Shown in pieces: positions 11,869 to 19,169 of a stretch of DNA of 32,284 nucleotides. The stretch is from a virus. Within the stretch, counting starts at the first letter, position 1. Each line of letters begins with the position of its first letter. The stretch covers positions 1 to 32,284 of IMG/VR virus record IMGVR_UViG_3300028025_002446; one strand, given 5' to 3'. Below the pieces are notes generated by a model. It was given only the letters and a program-made list of their open reading frames with translations. It did no database searches and had not been told where the DNA came from. The position numbers and the translations under genes are program-made.

Positions 11869-12215
11869 TATTGCTCCTCAAGGGGTATATGAATAACATC
11901 TTTCCACAGGTTTTCTTCTTGATGCCAAAACCAATCACCCTCTGGTTCTTCTGTTGGTTTAGGTAAAGGTGGATTCCATTGATTGTTGTCATCTAAAACC
12001 CAGTTGGAATGTGGTTGTGGGGCAATCCAAGCATCTTTTGCTTCATTCCAAGACCAGCCAATATTAGGCTCTGTCTCAGACTCGCTGAGTAATACATAGT
12101 TATCTGTAATGTCTAAATTTCCTGAAAGCCAAGTATCTTTTTCTAATTCGGTTGTAACAACAACCTGCTGAACTGTTTTAGAATCATCAAATATTGCTAG
12201 TTTTATGAGTGTCAT
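11868..12215 (-). CDS. small fibre-associated protein, aquatic-phage type
   Basis: A 115-aa protein with Trp-rich repeats in its second half (SNWVLDDNNQWNPPLPKPT and WFWHQEENLWKDV). These align with the C-terminus of 15949-16299, so the two are paralogues. The family is common next to tail fibres in cyanophages and pelagiphages. Function unknown, perhaps fibre assembly or attachment. Starts at the right side of the 35-bp gap shared with the plus-strand gene. Confidence 0.55.
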   Translation of the reverse strand: MTLIKLAIFDDSKTVQQVVVTTELEKDTWLSGNLDITDNYVLLSESETEPNIGWSWNEAKDAWIAPQPHSNWVLDDNNQWNPPLPKPTEEPEGDWFWHQEENLWKDVIHIPLEEQ

Positions 12216-12216
12216 A

Positions 12217-12244
12217 TTGAAATAATATCACGCAAGAGTATGCT
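12217..12244 (+). promoter_or_regulatory. promoter for the plus-strand gene, likely leaderless
   Basis: TTGAAA (12217-12222), a 16-bp spacer and TATGCT (12239-12244) end six bases before the GTG at 12251. Transcription would thus begin at or next to the start codon. Leaderless mRNAs with GTG starts are frequent in Actinobacteria. No ribosome-binding site is seen. The -10 is only a fair match. Confidence 0.5.
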
Positions 12245-12250
12245 GGTTTT

Positions 12251-12952
12251 GTGCCAAAAATTAAATTTAACCCCATTTTGGGGTATGAGAATTTAGCATT
12301 ACGCCCTAAACCAGCCAAAATTGAAACACCTGATTGGTATAAAAAAATGCCAATGCAAATGCTTCATATGAACACCCCAGTTGGTAAAGAATTTGGGCCA
12401 AATAGCCATACGGTTAAAAGATGCATTCCTTTATTTGACGGAATGACAAGTGGATATTTATTTTTTTCTTACGCAGACATAATTGTCAAAGTAGAAAATG
12501 GTTGTTCTCGGATTACTTGGTCACACGAAAGCAACGTTGTTGAAGTTCACGAAAAAAATCAATTACAAGGTATGCCTTTACCTATGGGTTATTACAAAGA
12601 TGAGGCTTTCAAATGGTTTAACCCAATTAAAATACAAACCCCTAAAGGATACAGCAGCTTGTTTGTTTCTCCACTAATTAGAAATGAACTTCCTTTTCAA
12701 TGCTTTCCAGCAATTGTTGATACTGATACTTACACTTCTGCAATTCACTTTCCGTTTTTAATTAGAAAAAATTGGGAAGGAAAAATTCCTAGAGGAACAC
12801 CTATTATGCAAGTTATTCCTTTTAAGCGTGAAGATTGGAAAATGGATTATTCAGATGAGCCAATAGATAATGATAAAGAAATTTCTTTATTAAAAACTAT
12901 GTTCAATAGTGCTTATAAAAAAATGTATTGGCAGAAAAAATATTACATTTAG
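12251..12952 (+). CDS. DUF6065-like protein, only plus-strand gene
   Basis: A 233-aa protein resembling an uncharacterised family that I know from cyanophages and other aquatic phages (DUF6065-like). Marks are TPDWYKKM near residue 30, TVKRCIPLFDGMTSGYLFF, TPKGYSSLFVSPL, IVDTDTYTSAIHFPF and KIPRGTPIMQVIPF, which suggest a beta-rich, cupin-like fold, although no metal set is clear. GTG start at 12251. The gene is opposite to all its neighbours, overlaps the end of the first glycine-rich gene by four bases and has its own promoter. This is the pattern of a moron. Function unknown. Confidence 0.75.
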   Translation: MPKIKFNPILGYENLALRPKPAKIETPDWYKKMPMQMLHMNTPVGKEFGPNSHTVKRCIPLFDGMTSGYLFFSYADIIVKVENGCSRITWSHESNVVEVHEKNQLQGMPLPMGYYKDEAFKWFNPIKIQTPKGYSSLFVSPLIRNELPFQCFPAIVDTDTYTSAIHFPFLIRKNWEGKIPRGTPIMQVIPFKREDWKMDYSDEPIDNDKEISLLKTMFNSAYKKMYWQKKYYI

Positions 12953-13764
12953 TAGTTGTATTTAATTATTACGATTCCGCTACCACCAGAACCACCAACA
13001 GAATCTATACCTGAACCTGTTCCACCTGAACCTGTGAATGGCGCACCACTACCTTGTCTATAGTCTCCACCACCTTGATTTCTTCCACCACTTCCACCAA
13101 TACCAGAACCGCCAGCAGTAGCAGTAGCGTTATCTCTACCTGCTAAACCACCACCACCTGCGTAAAATTTTGCAGTACCAGTTATTGAATAAGACAAACC
13201 TGCTCCACCTGCACCGTTATTGTTTCCAGCAGCACCAGCTCCACCGCCTGAACCACCTTGACCATTTGAAGTATTTTGTGCTGGAGAGTTTCCACCAGCA
13301 AATCCTTGACCTGCTGTACCTGCTCCACCGTTTGCACCAAAACCGTTATCTCCACCTGAGCCACCACCTGAGCCACCAGAAACACCATTAGCCCTTGATT
13401 GTCCTGCGCCACCGCCAATAGCAGTTTGTGAACCAAAAACAGAATTTGCGCCACTAGCATTTTGACCACCACCAGCACCAACAGTTACCGTGTAAGAAGT
13501 TCCACCTGTTACAGCAAAGTTTGCGTTATAAATTAAACCACCTGCGCCACCACCACCAGGTTGAACAGTTGCGCCTGCGCCACCGCCACCACCGCCACCA
13601 ACACATAAAAGTTCAACACTTGTAACACCTGGTGGGCAAACCCAAACTGTGCTTGCGCTAAAAACTTCTAATCTTGTATTAACTTGTCTAGCATTCATTT
13701 GAACGTTAGGTGAATCAAATGCTCTCAAACCTAAACCTTGATATGTTGCTCTACGAATACCCAT
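12949..13764 (-). CDS. glycine-rich adhesin A
   Basis: A 271-aa tail-tip protein. After an N-terminal beta domain (about 1-55, VWVCPPGVTSVELLCVGGGGGGG), a long glycine-rich body with repeated GG-x-GG blocks continues to the end, closing with SGIVIIKYNY. Glycine-rich sequences of this type form polyglycine-II sandwiches in phage adhesins such as T-even gp38 and bind receptors on the cell surface. Paralogues lie at 13764-14600 and 16299-17177. The start is coupled to the paralogue (TAATG). Confidence 0.75.
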   Translation of the reverse strand: MGIRRATYQGLGLRAFDSPNVQMNARQVNTRLEVFSASTVWVCPPGVTSVELLCVGGGGGGGAGATVQPGGGGAGGLIYNANFAVTGGTSYTVTVGAGGGQNASGANSVFGSQTAIGGGAGQSRANGVSGGSGGGSGGDNGFGANGGAGTAGQGFAGGNSPAQNTSNGQGGSGGGAGAAGNNNGAGGAGLSYSITGTAKFYAGGGGLAGRDNATATAGGSGIGGSGGRNQGGGDYRQGSGAPFTGSGGTGSGIDSVGGSGGSGIVIIKYNY

Positions 13765-14600
13765 TACACACCAACCTTGTATTTTAAGATGACAACACCG
13801 TTACCGCCAGAAGTTGCTGAAACTCCTGCGCCACCACCGCCACCTAAACCATTTGTTCCAGAGTTAGGTGTTCCAGTATTTGCTGCTGAGCTGTTACCGC
13901 CACCGCCAGCACCGCCTGAACCAGAATTATTATTTTGACCATTTTGTCCCCAACCACCAGCACCACCACCAGCGTAAGTTACAGAAGTTCCAGTTATTGA
14001 ATAAGCAACTCCAGCACCACCGTTAAAAGTATTTGAATTTGAACCAACAGCGCCAGCTCCGCCACCACCACCGCCACCATTGTTTTGTAAATTCTGCGCA
14101 CTTGAACCACCACCTGCAAAACCTTGACCTCTAGTAAAAGCGCCACCTGTGCCGTTATATCCGCCATTTTGTGAACCTGCACCACCACCTGAACCGTGAA
14201 CACCGTTTGATGGAGCAGCATTACCCCCAGCGCCACCACCAAAAGCTAACATTTCTCTAAATTGAGAACTATTACCCGAAGCACCACTAACGCCACCAGT
14301 TCCAACAGTTACAGATACAGAAGTATTTTGCCAAACATTCAAAGCAGATTCGTATAACAATCCACCTGCTCCACCGCCACCACGACCAACAGTTGAACCT
14401 GCGCCACCAACTCCGCCTGCTCCACCGCCAACAACAAGAATTTCAACAGTTCTTACGCCCCTAGGTCTTACCCAAGTCCCACTAGAAGTAAAAGTTTGAA
14501 CAACAAAATGATTAGCACCAATGCCTTGAATAATGGTGTCTTTATACCCATCAGGGCTATTCAAAGTTAGATTGCCCTCAGAAGCTCTCTTAATGGCCAT
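13764..14600 (-). CDS. glycine-rich adhesin B
   Basis: A 278-aa protein closely similar in layout to the adhesin at 12949: an N-terminal segment (LTLNSPDGYKDTIIQGIGAN), the WVRPRGVRTVEILVVGGGAGG strand, a long glycine body with Asn/Gln-rich turns, and the closing GGNGVVILKYKVGV. The DNA around the YSITGT block is similar in both genes, which points to tandem duplication. Start and stop overlap neighbours as TAATG, so all are translated together. Confidence 0.75.
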   Translation of the reverse strand: MAIKRASEGNLTLNSPDGYKDTIIQGIGANHFVVQTFTSSGTWVRPRGVRTVEILVVGGGAGGVGGAGSTVGRGGGGAGGLLYESALNVWQNTSVSVTVGTGGVSGASGNSSQFREMLAFGGGAGGNAAPSNGVHGSGGGAGSQNGGYNGTGGAFTRGQGFAGGGSSAQNLQNNGGGGGGGAGAVGSNSNTFNGGAGVAYSITGTSVTYAGGGAGGWGQNGQNNNSGSGGAGGGGNSSAANTGTPNSGTNGLGGGGGAGVSATSGGNGVVILKYKVGV

Positions 14601-14947
14601 TATTTAACTTCCTCAAAAATAGTTTTATTTCCAATAACAACTTTATCATTCAACTCAAAATCGTAATTGTGGTCTTTCAAATAAGACTCAATTTCATTTA
14701 TAGCATTTTCCCCAAAAAAAGTTACAACCTTGGTTTTATCTGTAATCATATAAAGTTCCCCAAAAGGGTCAAAAGAAGCATAAATGCCTAAATCAATTCC
14801 ATCATTAGAATTTTTAACCTCGTGCAAAATTTCCCAAACATCAACTTCTGTATAGTCAATTTCTTCATTAGTAAAAGACATTGTCCAAGGGTCTTTTAAG
14901 TATTGGTTATTAAAAAATATATTTAGGTTTGATTTATAAGACGGCAT
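14600..14947 (-). CDS. fibre-module protein, paralogue of the next
   Basis: A 115-aa acidic protein with VDVWEILHEVK...GIYASFDPFGELYMIT, which aligns with VDFWEVIKESG...GIYAAYQPYAEIYLVR of the gene at 14934-15290. It is coupled to adhesin B by TAATG and overlaps the upstream paralogue by 14 bases. It may act as a fibre chaperone or accessory; no known enzyme motif is present. Confidence 0.55.
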   Translation of the reverse strand: MPSYKSNLNIFFNNQYLKDPWTMSFTNEEIDYTEVDVWEILHEVKNSNDGIDLGIYASFDPFGELYMITDKTKVVTFFGENAINEIESYLKDHNYDFELNDKVVIGNKTIFEEVK

Positions 14948-15290
14948 AAATCACGTCATTAGTTTTAGGATAAGAAATATTCATTTTTGCACAAAACTGT
15001 TCAGCCCTCAAATTAGCATTTTTGCCTGAAAAAACTTCAACTAAAGTATCGTGATGCCTCACTAAATAAATTTCTGCATAAGGTTGGTAGGCTGCATAAA
15101 TCCCATTGCCCCCACCAGATTCTTTAATGACTTCCCAGAAATCAACATCTTCAACTTTTATTTCTTGTTTAGGATTCCAAAACCCATCAGGCATTGGATA
15201 ATCAAAATGACCCTCTGGAACATCAAGCCAGTTATCATCAAAAACTAAACCGCCCTTAAATATCTGTTCAGTTGTTCTAAACATTGGCAT
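14934..15290 (-). CDS. fibre-module protein, paralogue of the previous
   Basis: A 118-aa protein; the conserved core is about residues 45-100, as described for 14600-14947, ending with FSGKNANLRAEQFCAKM. An AGGAG ribosome-binding site precedes the first ATG. The N-terminal half (FRTTEQIFKGGLVFDDNWLDV) differs from the paralogue. Marine phages carry similar small proteins beside fibres, to my memory. Function unknown. Confidence 0.55.
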   Translation of the reverse strand: MPMFRTTEQIFKGGLVFDDNWLDVPEGHFDYPMPDGFWNPKQEIKVEDVDFWEVIKESGGGNGIYAAYQPYAEIYLVRHHDTLVEVFSGKNANLRAEQFCAKMNISYPKTNDVIYAVL

Positions 15291-15304
15291 ATTCAGAACT
15301 CCTG

Positions 15305-15655
15305 TTAAGCAGTTATTTCAGAACCAAATGCATTAAAAGTTAAACTTGCATTTCCTGCATAGGCAGCCAAAATGTCTGCGCCATCAAGAGTAATACCAAG
15401 TGTTAAAAATACAGAATCGTTTGCTGGAATAGTGGCATCATAAACAAGATAATGTTGATTATTAACTGCTGTTCCATCAGGTCTTACAGCAAGACGATAA
15501 GTAGTTGATGCTGTTCCACGATTGCAAACAGATACAGTTGAAACAACAGTTTGTGTTGCTGTTCCAGATGCTGTTCCTGCTTGATAAATTGTCTCAGTTG
15601 CGGCAACAGCAGATGCTGCAGCAAGCTGACCTAAAACTTTGTAAGTTGTTGGCAC
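15305..15655 (-). CDS. small beta-structured tail/fibre protein
   Basis: A 116-aa Ala/Thr-rich protein of beta strands: YKVLGQLAAASAVAATETIY, then TASTTYRLAVRPDGTAVNNQHYLVYD and DSVFLTLGITLDGADILAAYA. This is the pattern of small structural proteins found beside tail fibres of aquatic phages. It follows the next gene in transcription order with no gap. Possibly a fibre cap or decoration protein; not proved. Confidence 0.6.
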   Translation of the reverse strand: MPTTYKVLGQLAAASAVAATETIYQAGTASGTATQTVVSTVSVCNRGTASTTYRLAVRPDGTAVNNQHYLVYDATIPANDSVFLTLGITLDGADILAAYAGNASLTFNAFGSEITA

Positions 15656-15925
15656 TTATGCTCCCATCAAAAGAAAATTAGATTCAAAACCACTTGAACC
15701 GCCGCCACCAGAGGTAAAGGCTACCCAAGCAACTCCATTATAGGTATATAACGTGGAATCGGCAGTTAGGTATGAGAACATTCCTTGTGATGGGGTTGGT
15801 ATTGCTGAACTTCTTGCTGCACTTGAAGCAAAAACCATTATCGATTGGTCTTGCAAATAACCTTGAACCTGAGCTGCAGTTAAAATATCTCCAGCAACAA
15901 ACGTTTTTCTACCTAAACCAGCCAT
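15656..15925 (-). CDS. minor tail/fibre protein, 89 aa
   Basis: An 89-aa protein with KTFVAGDILTAAQVQGYLQDQSIMVFASSAARSSAIPTPSQGM-type motifs that are common at the N-terminus of actinophage fibre proteins; here it stands alone and ends shortly after a YNGVAWVAFTSG turn and a glycine run. It probably connects fibres to the tail tip. Confidence 0.65.
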   Translation of the reverse strand: MAGLGRKTFVAGDILTAAQVQGYLQDQSIMVFASSAARSSAIPTPSQGMFSYLTADSTLYTYNGVAWVAFTSGGGGSSGFESNFLLMGA

Positions 15926-15948
15926 TATTTTCCTTTTCTATGTTCTTA

Positions 15949-16299
15949 TTATAGGGGTATCTCTACCCAATTTTTAAGTGTTTCATTCCACAAATAAAAT
16001 TTTTCATCTGTAGGTTTTTCTATTGGGGCTTCCCATTGACAAGTATCTAAATTTAATACCCAAGACTCAAAAAGTTTTGGTGAAATAAAAGCATCTAAAT
16101 TTTCATCATAAAAGAAACCAATGCCAGCATAATTCTTTCTGATAGAACCATTATAAGAAGTCCTCACACATTTTTGACCTTTTAAGTCGCCATAGAATTG
16201 TTCCCAATCAGAAATGCCAGCAATTACTTCATCCTCATTACGACCTGTTATAACTTCTGTAACAATATTGTTTTCATCTAAAAAAGCGTAATGCGCCAT
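15949..16299 (-). CDS. conserved aquatic-phage fibre-associated protein
   Basis: A 116-aa protein starting MAHYAFLDENNIV. NGSIRKNYAGIGFFYDENLDAFI and SWVLNLDTCQWEAPIEKPT are a hallmark family in cyanophages and pelagiphages next to tail genes. I use the ATG at 16299 (TAATG overlap with the adhesin upstream) since the family starts there, not the upstream Met. A shorter paralogue is at 11868-12215. Function unknown; its presence in an actinophage suggests gene exchange among aquatic phages. Confidence 0.7.
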   Translation of the reverse strand: MAHYAFLDENNIVTEVITGRNEDEVIAGISDWEQFYGDLKGQKCVRTSYNGSIRKNYAGIGFFYDENLDAFISPKLFESWVLNLDTCQWEAPIEKPTDEKFYLWNETLKNWVEIPL

Positions 16300-17177
16300 T
16301 ACCAACTCACAGTTCCAGTTCCAGCAGTAAATTTATATACAATATATCCTGCCCTTGTTGAAGTGTCTTTTGTATAAGTTAATCCAGCACCAATACTAAC
16401 TAAATCAGCAAATCTATCTTCATAAGCAATAATCACAATTCCTGAACCACCACTAAAACCACCACCTTCTGCGCCTCCTCCACCACCACCAGTATTTGCC
16501 GTTCCATTACTTCCAACTAAATCACCTTCACCTTGACCCCCACCACCATTACCACCATAACCAGCACCAGCAGAAGTTCTATCAGTTCCACCTCTTGCGC
16601 CTCCTCCACCACCAGAGTAATAAGTATTTACACCTGTTATTCCAAGTTGTAAACCAATTCCACCACTAGGTCTTGTTGTTGTACCAGCACCCCTAGTACC
16701 TTGTGCCATAGCACCACCACCACCACCAGTATTTCTAGGGTCATCAGAACCTTGATTTCCTGAACCTGCTCCAGCATTACCTTGTCCAGCCGTAGGATTA
16801 CCACCAGTAAAAATTAAATTTGAATAGTTCATTGCAGCGCCACCACCAGAACCACCAGCACCACCATTGTCATTATTGGTATGTGAGCCACCACGACCAC
16901 CACCTGTAGCAGTTGCACTAGAAAAAACAGAATTGCTTCCTTGAGTAGCAATTGCGCCACCACCACCAACGGTTATTGTGTAATTAGTACTAACAGAAAT
17001 GCTTGTTGTATTTGTTAAATATCCACCAGCACCTCCACCTCCACCTCTGCCTTGCCCTCCTCCACCACCACCAGCAATTACAAGATATTCAACAGAAGTA
17101 GGTGCTAACTTTTTAGAAGAACCTTGAAAACCAAAATTTCTTGAAGATACTGCACCAAAAGTTGCTGTTAATGGCAT
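16299..17177 (-). CDS. glycine-rich adhesin C
   Basis: A 292-aa member of the same glycine-rich group: N-terminal SSKKLAPTSVEYLVIAGGGG, a glycine body with GGxGG blocks to about residue 235, then an extra C-terminal domain (SGIVIIAYEDRFADLVSIG, TYTKDTSTRAGYIVYKFTA) that the other two lack and that could be the host-facing tip. Start and stop overlap neighbours as TAATG. Confidence 0.75.
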   Translation of the reverse strand: MPLTATFGAVSSRNFGFQGSSKKLAPTSVEYLVIAGGGGGGQGRGGGGGAGGYLTNTTSISVSTNYTITVGGGGAIATQGSNSVFSSATATGGGRGGSHTNNDNGGAGGSGGGAAMNYSNLIFTGGNPTAGQGNAGAGSGNQGSDDPRNTGGGGGAMAQGTRGAGTTTRPSGGIGLQLGITGVNTYYSGGGGGARGGTDRTSAGAGYGGNGGGGQGEGDLVGSNGTANTGGGGGGAEGGGFSGGSGIVIIAYEDRFADLVSIGAGLTYTKDTSTRAGYIVYKFTAGTGTVSW

Positions 17178-17866
17178 TAGGCAAATCTTGTCTGCGAAGC
17201 CAAAACTGTGTAAGTAGGAGTAGAGGCAGTTTTAATTACAGTAAAAGCATAAGCATCAACAGAATTAGTATTTCCAGAACTAGGAGTGCCTGCTGCTTGC
17301 CAACGAGGAGTAATTGCTGTTCCATCAATTCTAAAAGCAGTTGGGTAATAAGCTGTACCACCATTTGTATTCAAATAAGTATGAGAAATTGCTTGACCGA
17401 CAGTAAGTAAAGAATCAAGTGTTGTACCAGAGTTACCTCTTATATTTACAACCCAGTTTGCTGTTGCGTTAGCAGTTGCAAAAGTGACACCTGCTGTTAA
17501 AAAGTCTGTGTTTACAGTTCCAGATGAAGCTGTCGCCACAATGTTTACAGTTTCTTCTGGAGCAACAAACATAGGATTAGATGCTGTACCACCTGAGATA
17601 AAAGCGCCAGTCACAGTTCCACCTGAAACTAAACCATTTGTAACCGTGCCAACATTTGCCCAAACGGAAGTACCACCAGTTCTGGCCATCAAAACTTGAC
17701 CGCTAGTAGCAGAAGCGGCTGTTGCTGTCCCAATACCTATTTTGGCTTCTACGGCTTCAATTGCGTCATTTGCATCAGCGTGTTGTAAAAAATGAGACGG
17801 GTTATTTAAGTTATCTGTTGAAATTGGATTAGTAAAATTATCTAAAGAAGTAGGAAAATTAGCCAA
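17177..17866 (-). CDS. tail fibre protein
   Basis: A 229-aa protein with the usual actinophage fibre start, MANFPTSLDNFTNP, then NNPSHFLQHADANDAIEAVEAKIG and a beta-rich repeat body (GTVTNGLVSGGTVTGAFISGG) and a C-terminal jelly-like domain. I place the start at TTG 17866, with AGGA seven bases upstream, which gives the conserved N-terminus and an 8-bp overlap; a longer frame from 17899 would add 11 unrelated residues. Confidence 0.7.
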   Translation of the reverse strand: MANFPTSLDNFTNPISTDNLNNPSHFLQHADANDAIEAVEAKIGIGTATAASATSGQVLMARTGGTSVWANVGTVTNGLVSGGTVTGAFISGGTASNPMFVAPEETVNIVATASSGTVNTDFLTAGVTFATANATANWVVNIRGNSGTTLDSLLTVGQAISHTYLNTNGGTAYYPTAFRIDGTAITPRWQAAGTPSSGNTNSVDAYAFTVIKTASTPTYTVLASQTRFA

Positions 17867-19169
17867 GTGAGTATCCTGTAATCGTAGTGGTGTTTCCATT
17901 ATATGTTAGCAAATCGTCATAAGTTAGAGTTGAATCGTTATACAAAGTTGTTCCTATTGTTCCACCTAGAACACCGAACACAGGGTCATCAAGAACAAAT
18001 GGAGCAAAATCCAAAGTATCGAGATTCAAACTTACTTTATGAGTAAAGTTACCAACATTATGACTAATGCCAATAATTCGAGCATATTTTTCAATAGGAG
18101 AACCAATGTTGTTAGGTGTAAATTTAATTTTTACAATATCTGTAAGTTCTAAGCCTAGTATTTGATTTTGTTGTCCTGTTGTTAATTCTGCTAATTCAAT
18201 TGAAATTGAATCAAATCTGTATTCTGGGTTTGCATATTTTGCTAAAAGAGCATCAGCAATATTTGCTACATCAACATCAGAATTGTTTAATAAATTATCA
18301 ATTTCATAAGTTGTAATTCCATAAAATGCTTGAGAAGTTAAATCATCAACAATCTGGCTTGCCCCACCAAGTCTTGTTAAAGATATTCTGTTGTAAAGCA
18401 ATTCAGAACCATAAACAACAGATAAATCAGTAAACTTTATTCCAGAACTATCGTCAGCAAAAGATACTGCACCTGTACTGCTTGGGCCAACAGAAGCATC
18501 TTGAAAATTCAAGTAACCATTCTTACCTATAAATAAAGAACCTTGCTCACTTTGAGTCACTTGATTCAAATAATCTAAAACAATTGTTCCATTATCAACA
18601 ACATCTGCCTGCATTTGATATTGACCCGTATCAATGTTTCTTTCAACTAAAGACCAATCAACTTCAGGTCTGGAAAGAACAGAATTAACCCTATCTCCAG
18701 AATTTTGCACAACAGCTGTATGCGCAGTCATAGTTTGTTGAGCTAAAAGTGAAAATTTGTCAGCAACTTCAGCAGTAGTTGTGTTATCTCCACTAGGGTT
18801 GTAAGCCAAATTCCAATCTTGAACAATTCCTTGATAAACAGCAGAACCACCTGAAAATATCCTTAAACCACGCCTAGGTAAAAGTTGTTCAGAATATGGG
18901 CTTGCAGTATTTAATGGGTCAAAAAGACGAGTTGTGTTGTCAAAAACTACCGAAGCCAAACCAGAGTTATATCTATCTAGTAAACGACTTGAACCACGAT
19001 TGGTTGAATAACCAATAACATAAGGCGTTACATCAGCCCAAATTAAACCACCAAGAATTGCATCAGGTGAATCTAATACACCTAATGTTGGTGAATCTAA
19101 AGTAAAAAAAGGTTGTAAGCCTGCATTTGGGTCTATTTCAATTTCAATGCGTTTTGATGGCAGACTCAT
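17859..19169 (-). CDS. minor tail protein (distal tail/hub type)
   Basis: A 436-aa protein following the tape measure, where actinophages keep the baseplate hub. Indicators include IWADVTPYVIGYSTNRGSSR, RYNSGLASVVFDNTTRLFDP, LLPRRGLRIFSGGSAVYQG and VADKFSLLAQQTM. These match the long minor-tail proteins that form the tail tip. The last 50 residues (DDPVFGVLGG, LYNDSTLTYDDLLTYNGN) may attach the fibres. Confidence 0.8.
   Translation of the reverse strand: MSLPSKRIEIEIDPNAGLQPFFTLDSPTLGVLDSPDAILGGLIWADVTPYVIGYSTNRGSSRLLDRYNSGLASVVFDNTTRLFDPLNTASPYSEQLLPRRGLRIFSGGSAVYQGIVQDWNLAYNPSGDNTTTAEVADKFSLLAQQTMTAHTAVVQNSGDRVNSVLSRPEVDWSLVERNIDTGQYQMQADVVDNGTIVLDYLNQVTQSEQGSLFIGKNGYLNFQDASVGPSSTGAVSFADDSSGIKFTDLSVVYGSELLYNRISLTRLGGASQIVDDLTSQAFYGITTYEIDNLLNNSDVDVANIADALLAKYANPEYRFDSISIELAELTTGQQNQILGLELTDIVKIKFTPNNIGSPIEKYARIIGISHNVGNFTHKVSLNLDTLDFAPFVLDDPVFGVLGGTIGTTLYNDSTLTYDDLLTYNGNTTTITGYSLG

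Noticed and set aside
13182-13481. Long shadow frames inside the glycine-rich genes (also 13170-13391 and 13994-14242)
   Set aside because: Their Leu/Val- or His/Leu-rich peptides result from glycine codons read in other frames; no ribosome-binding site and the adhesin frame is clear.
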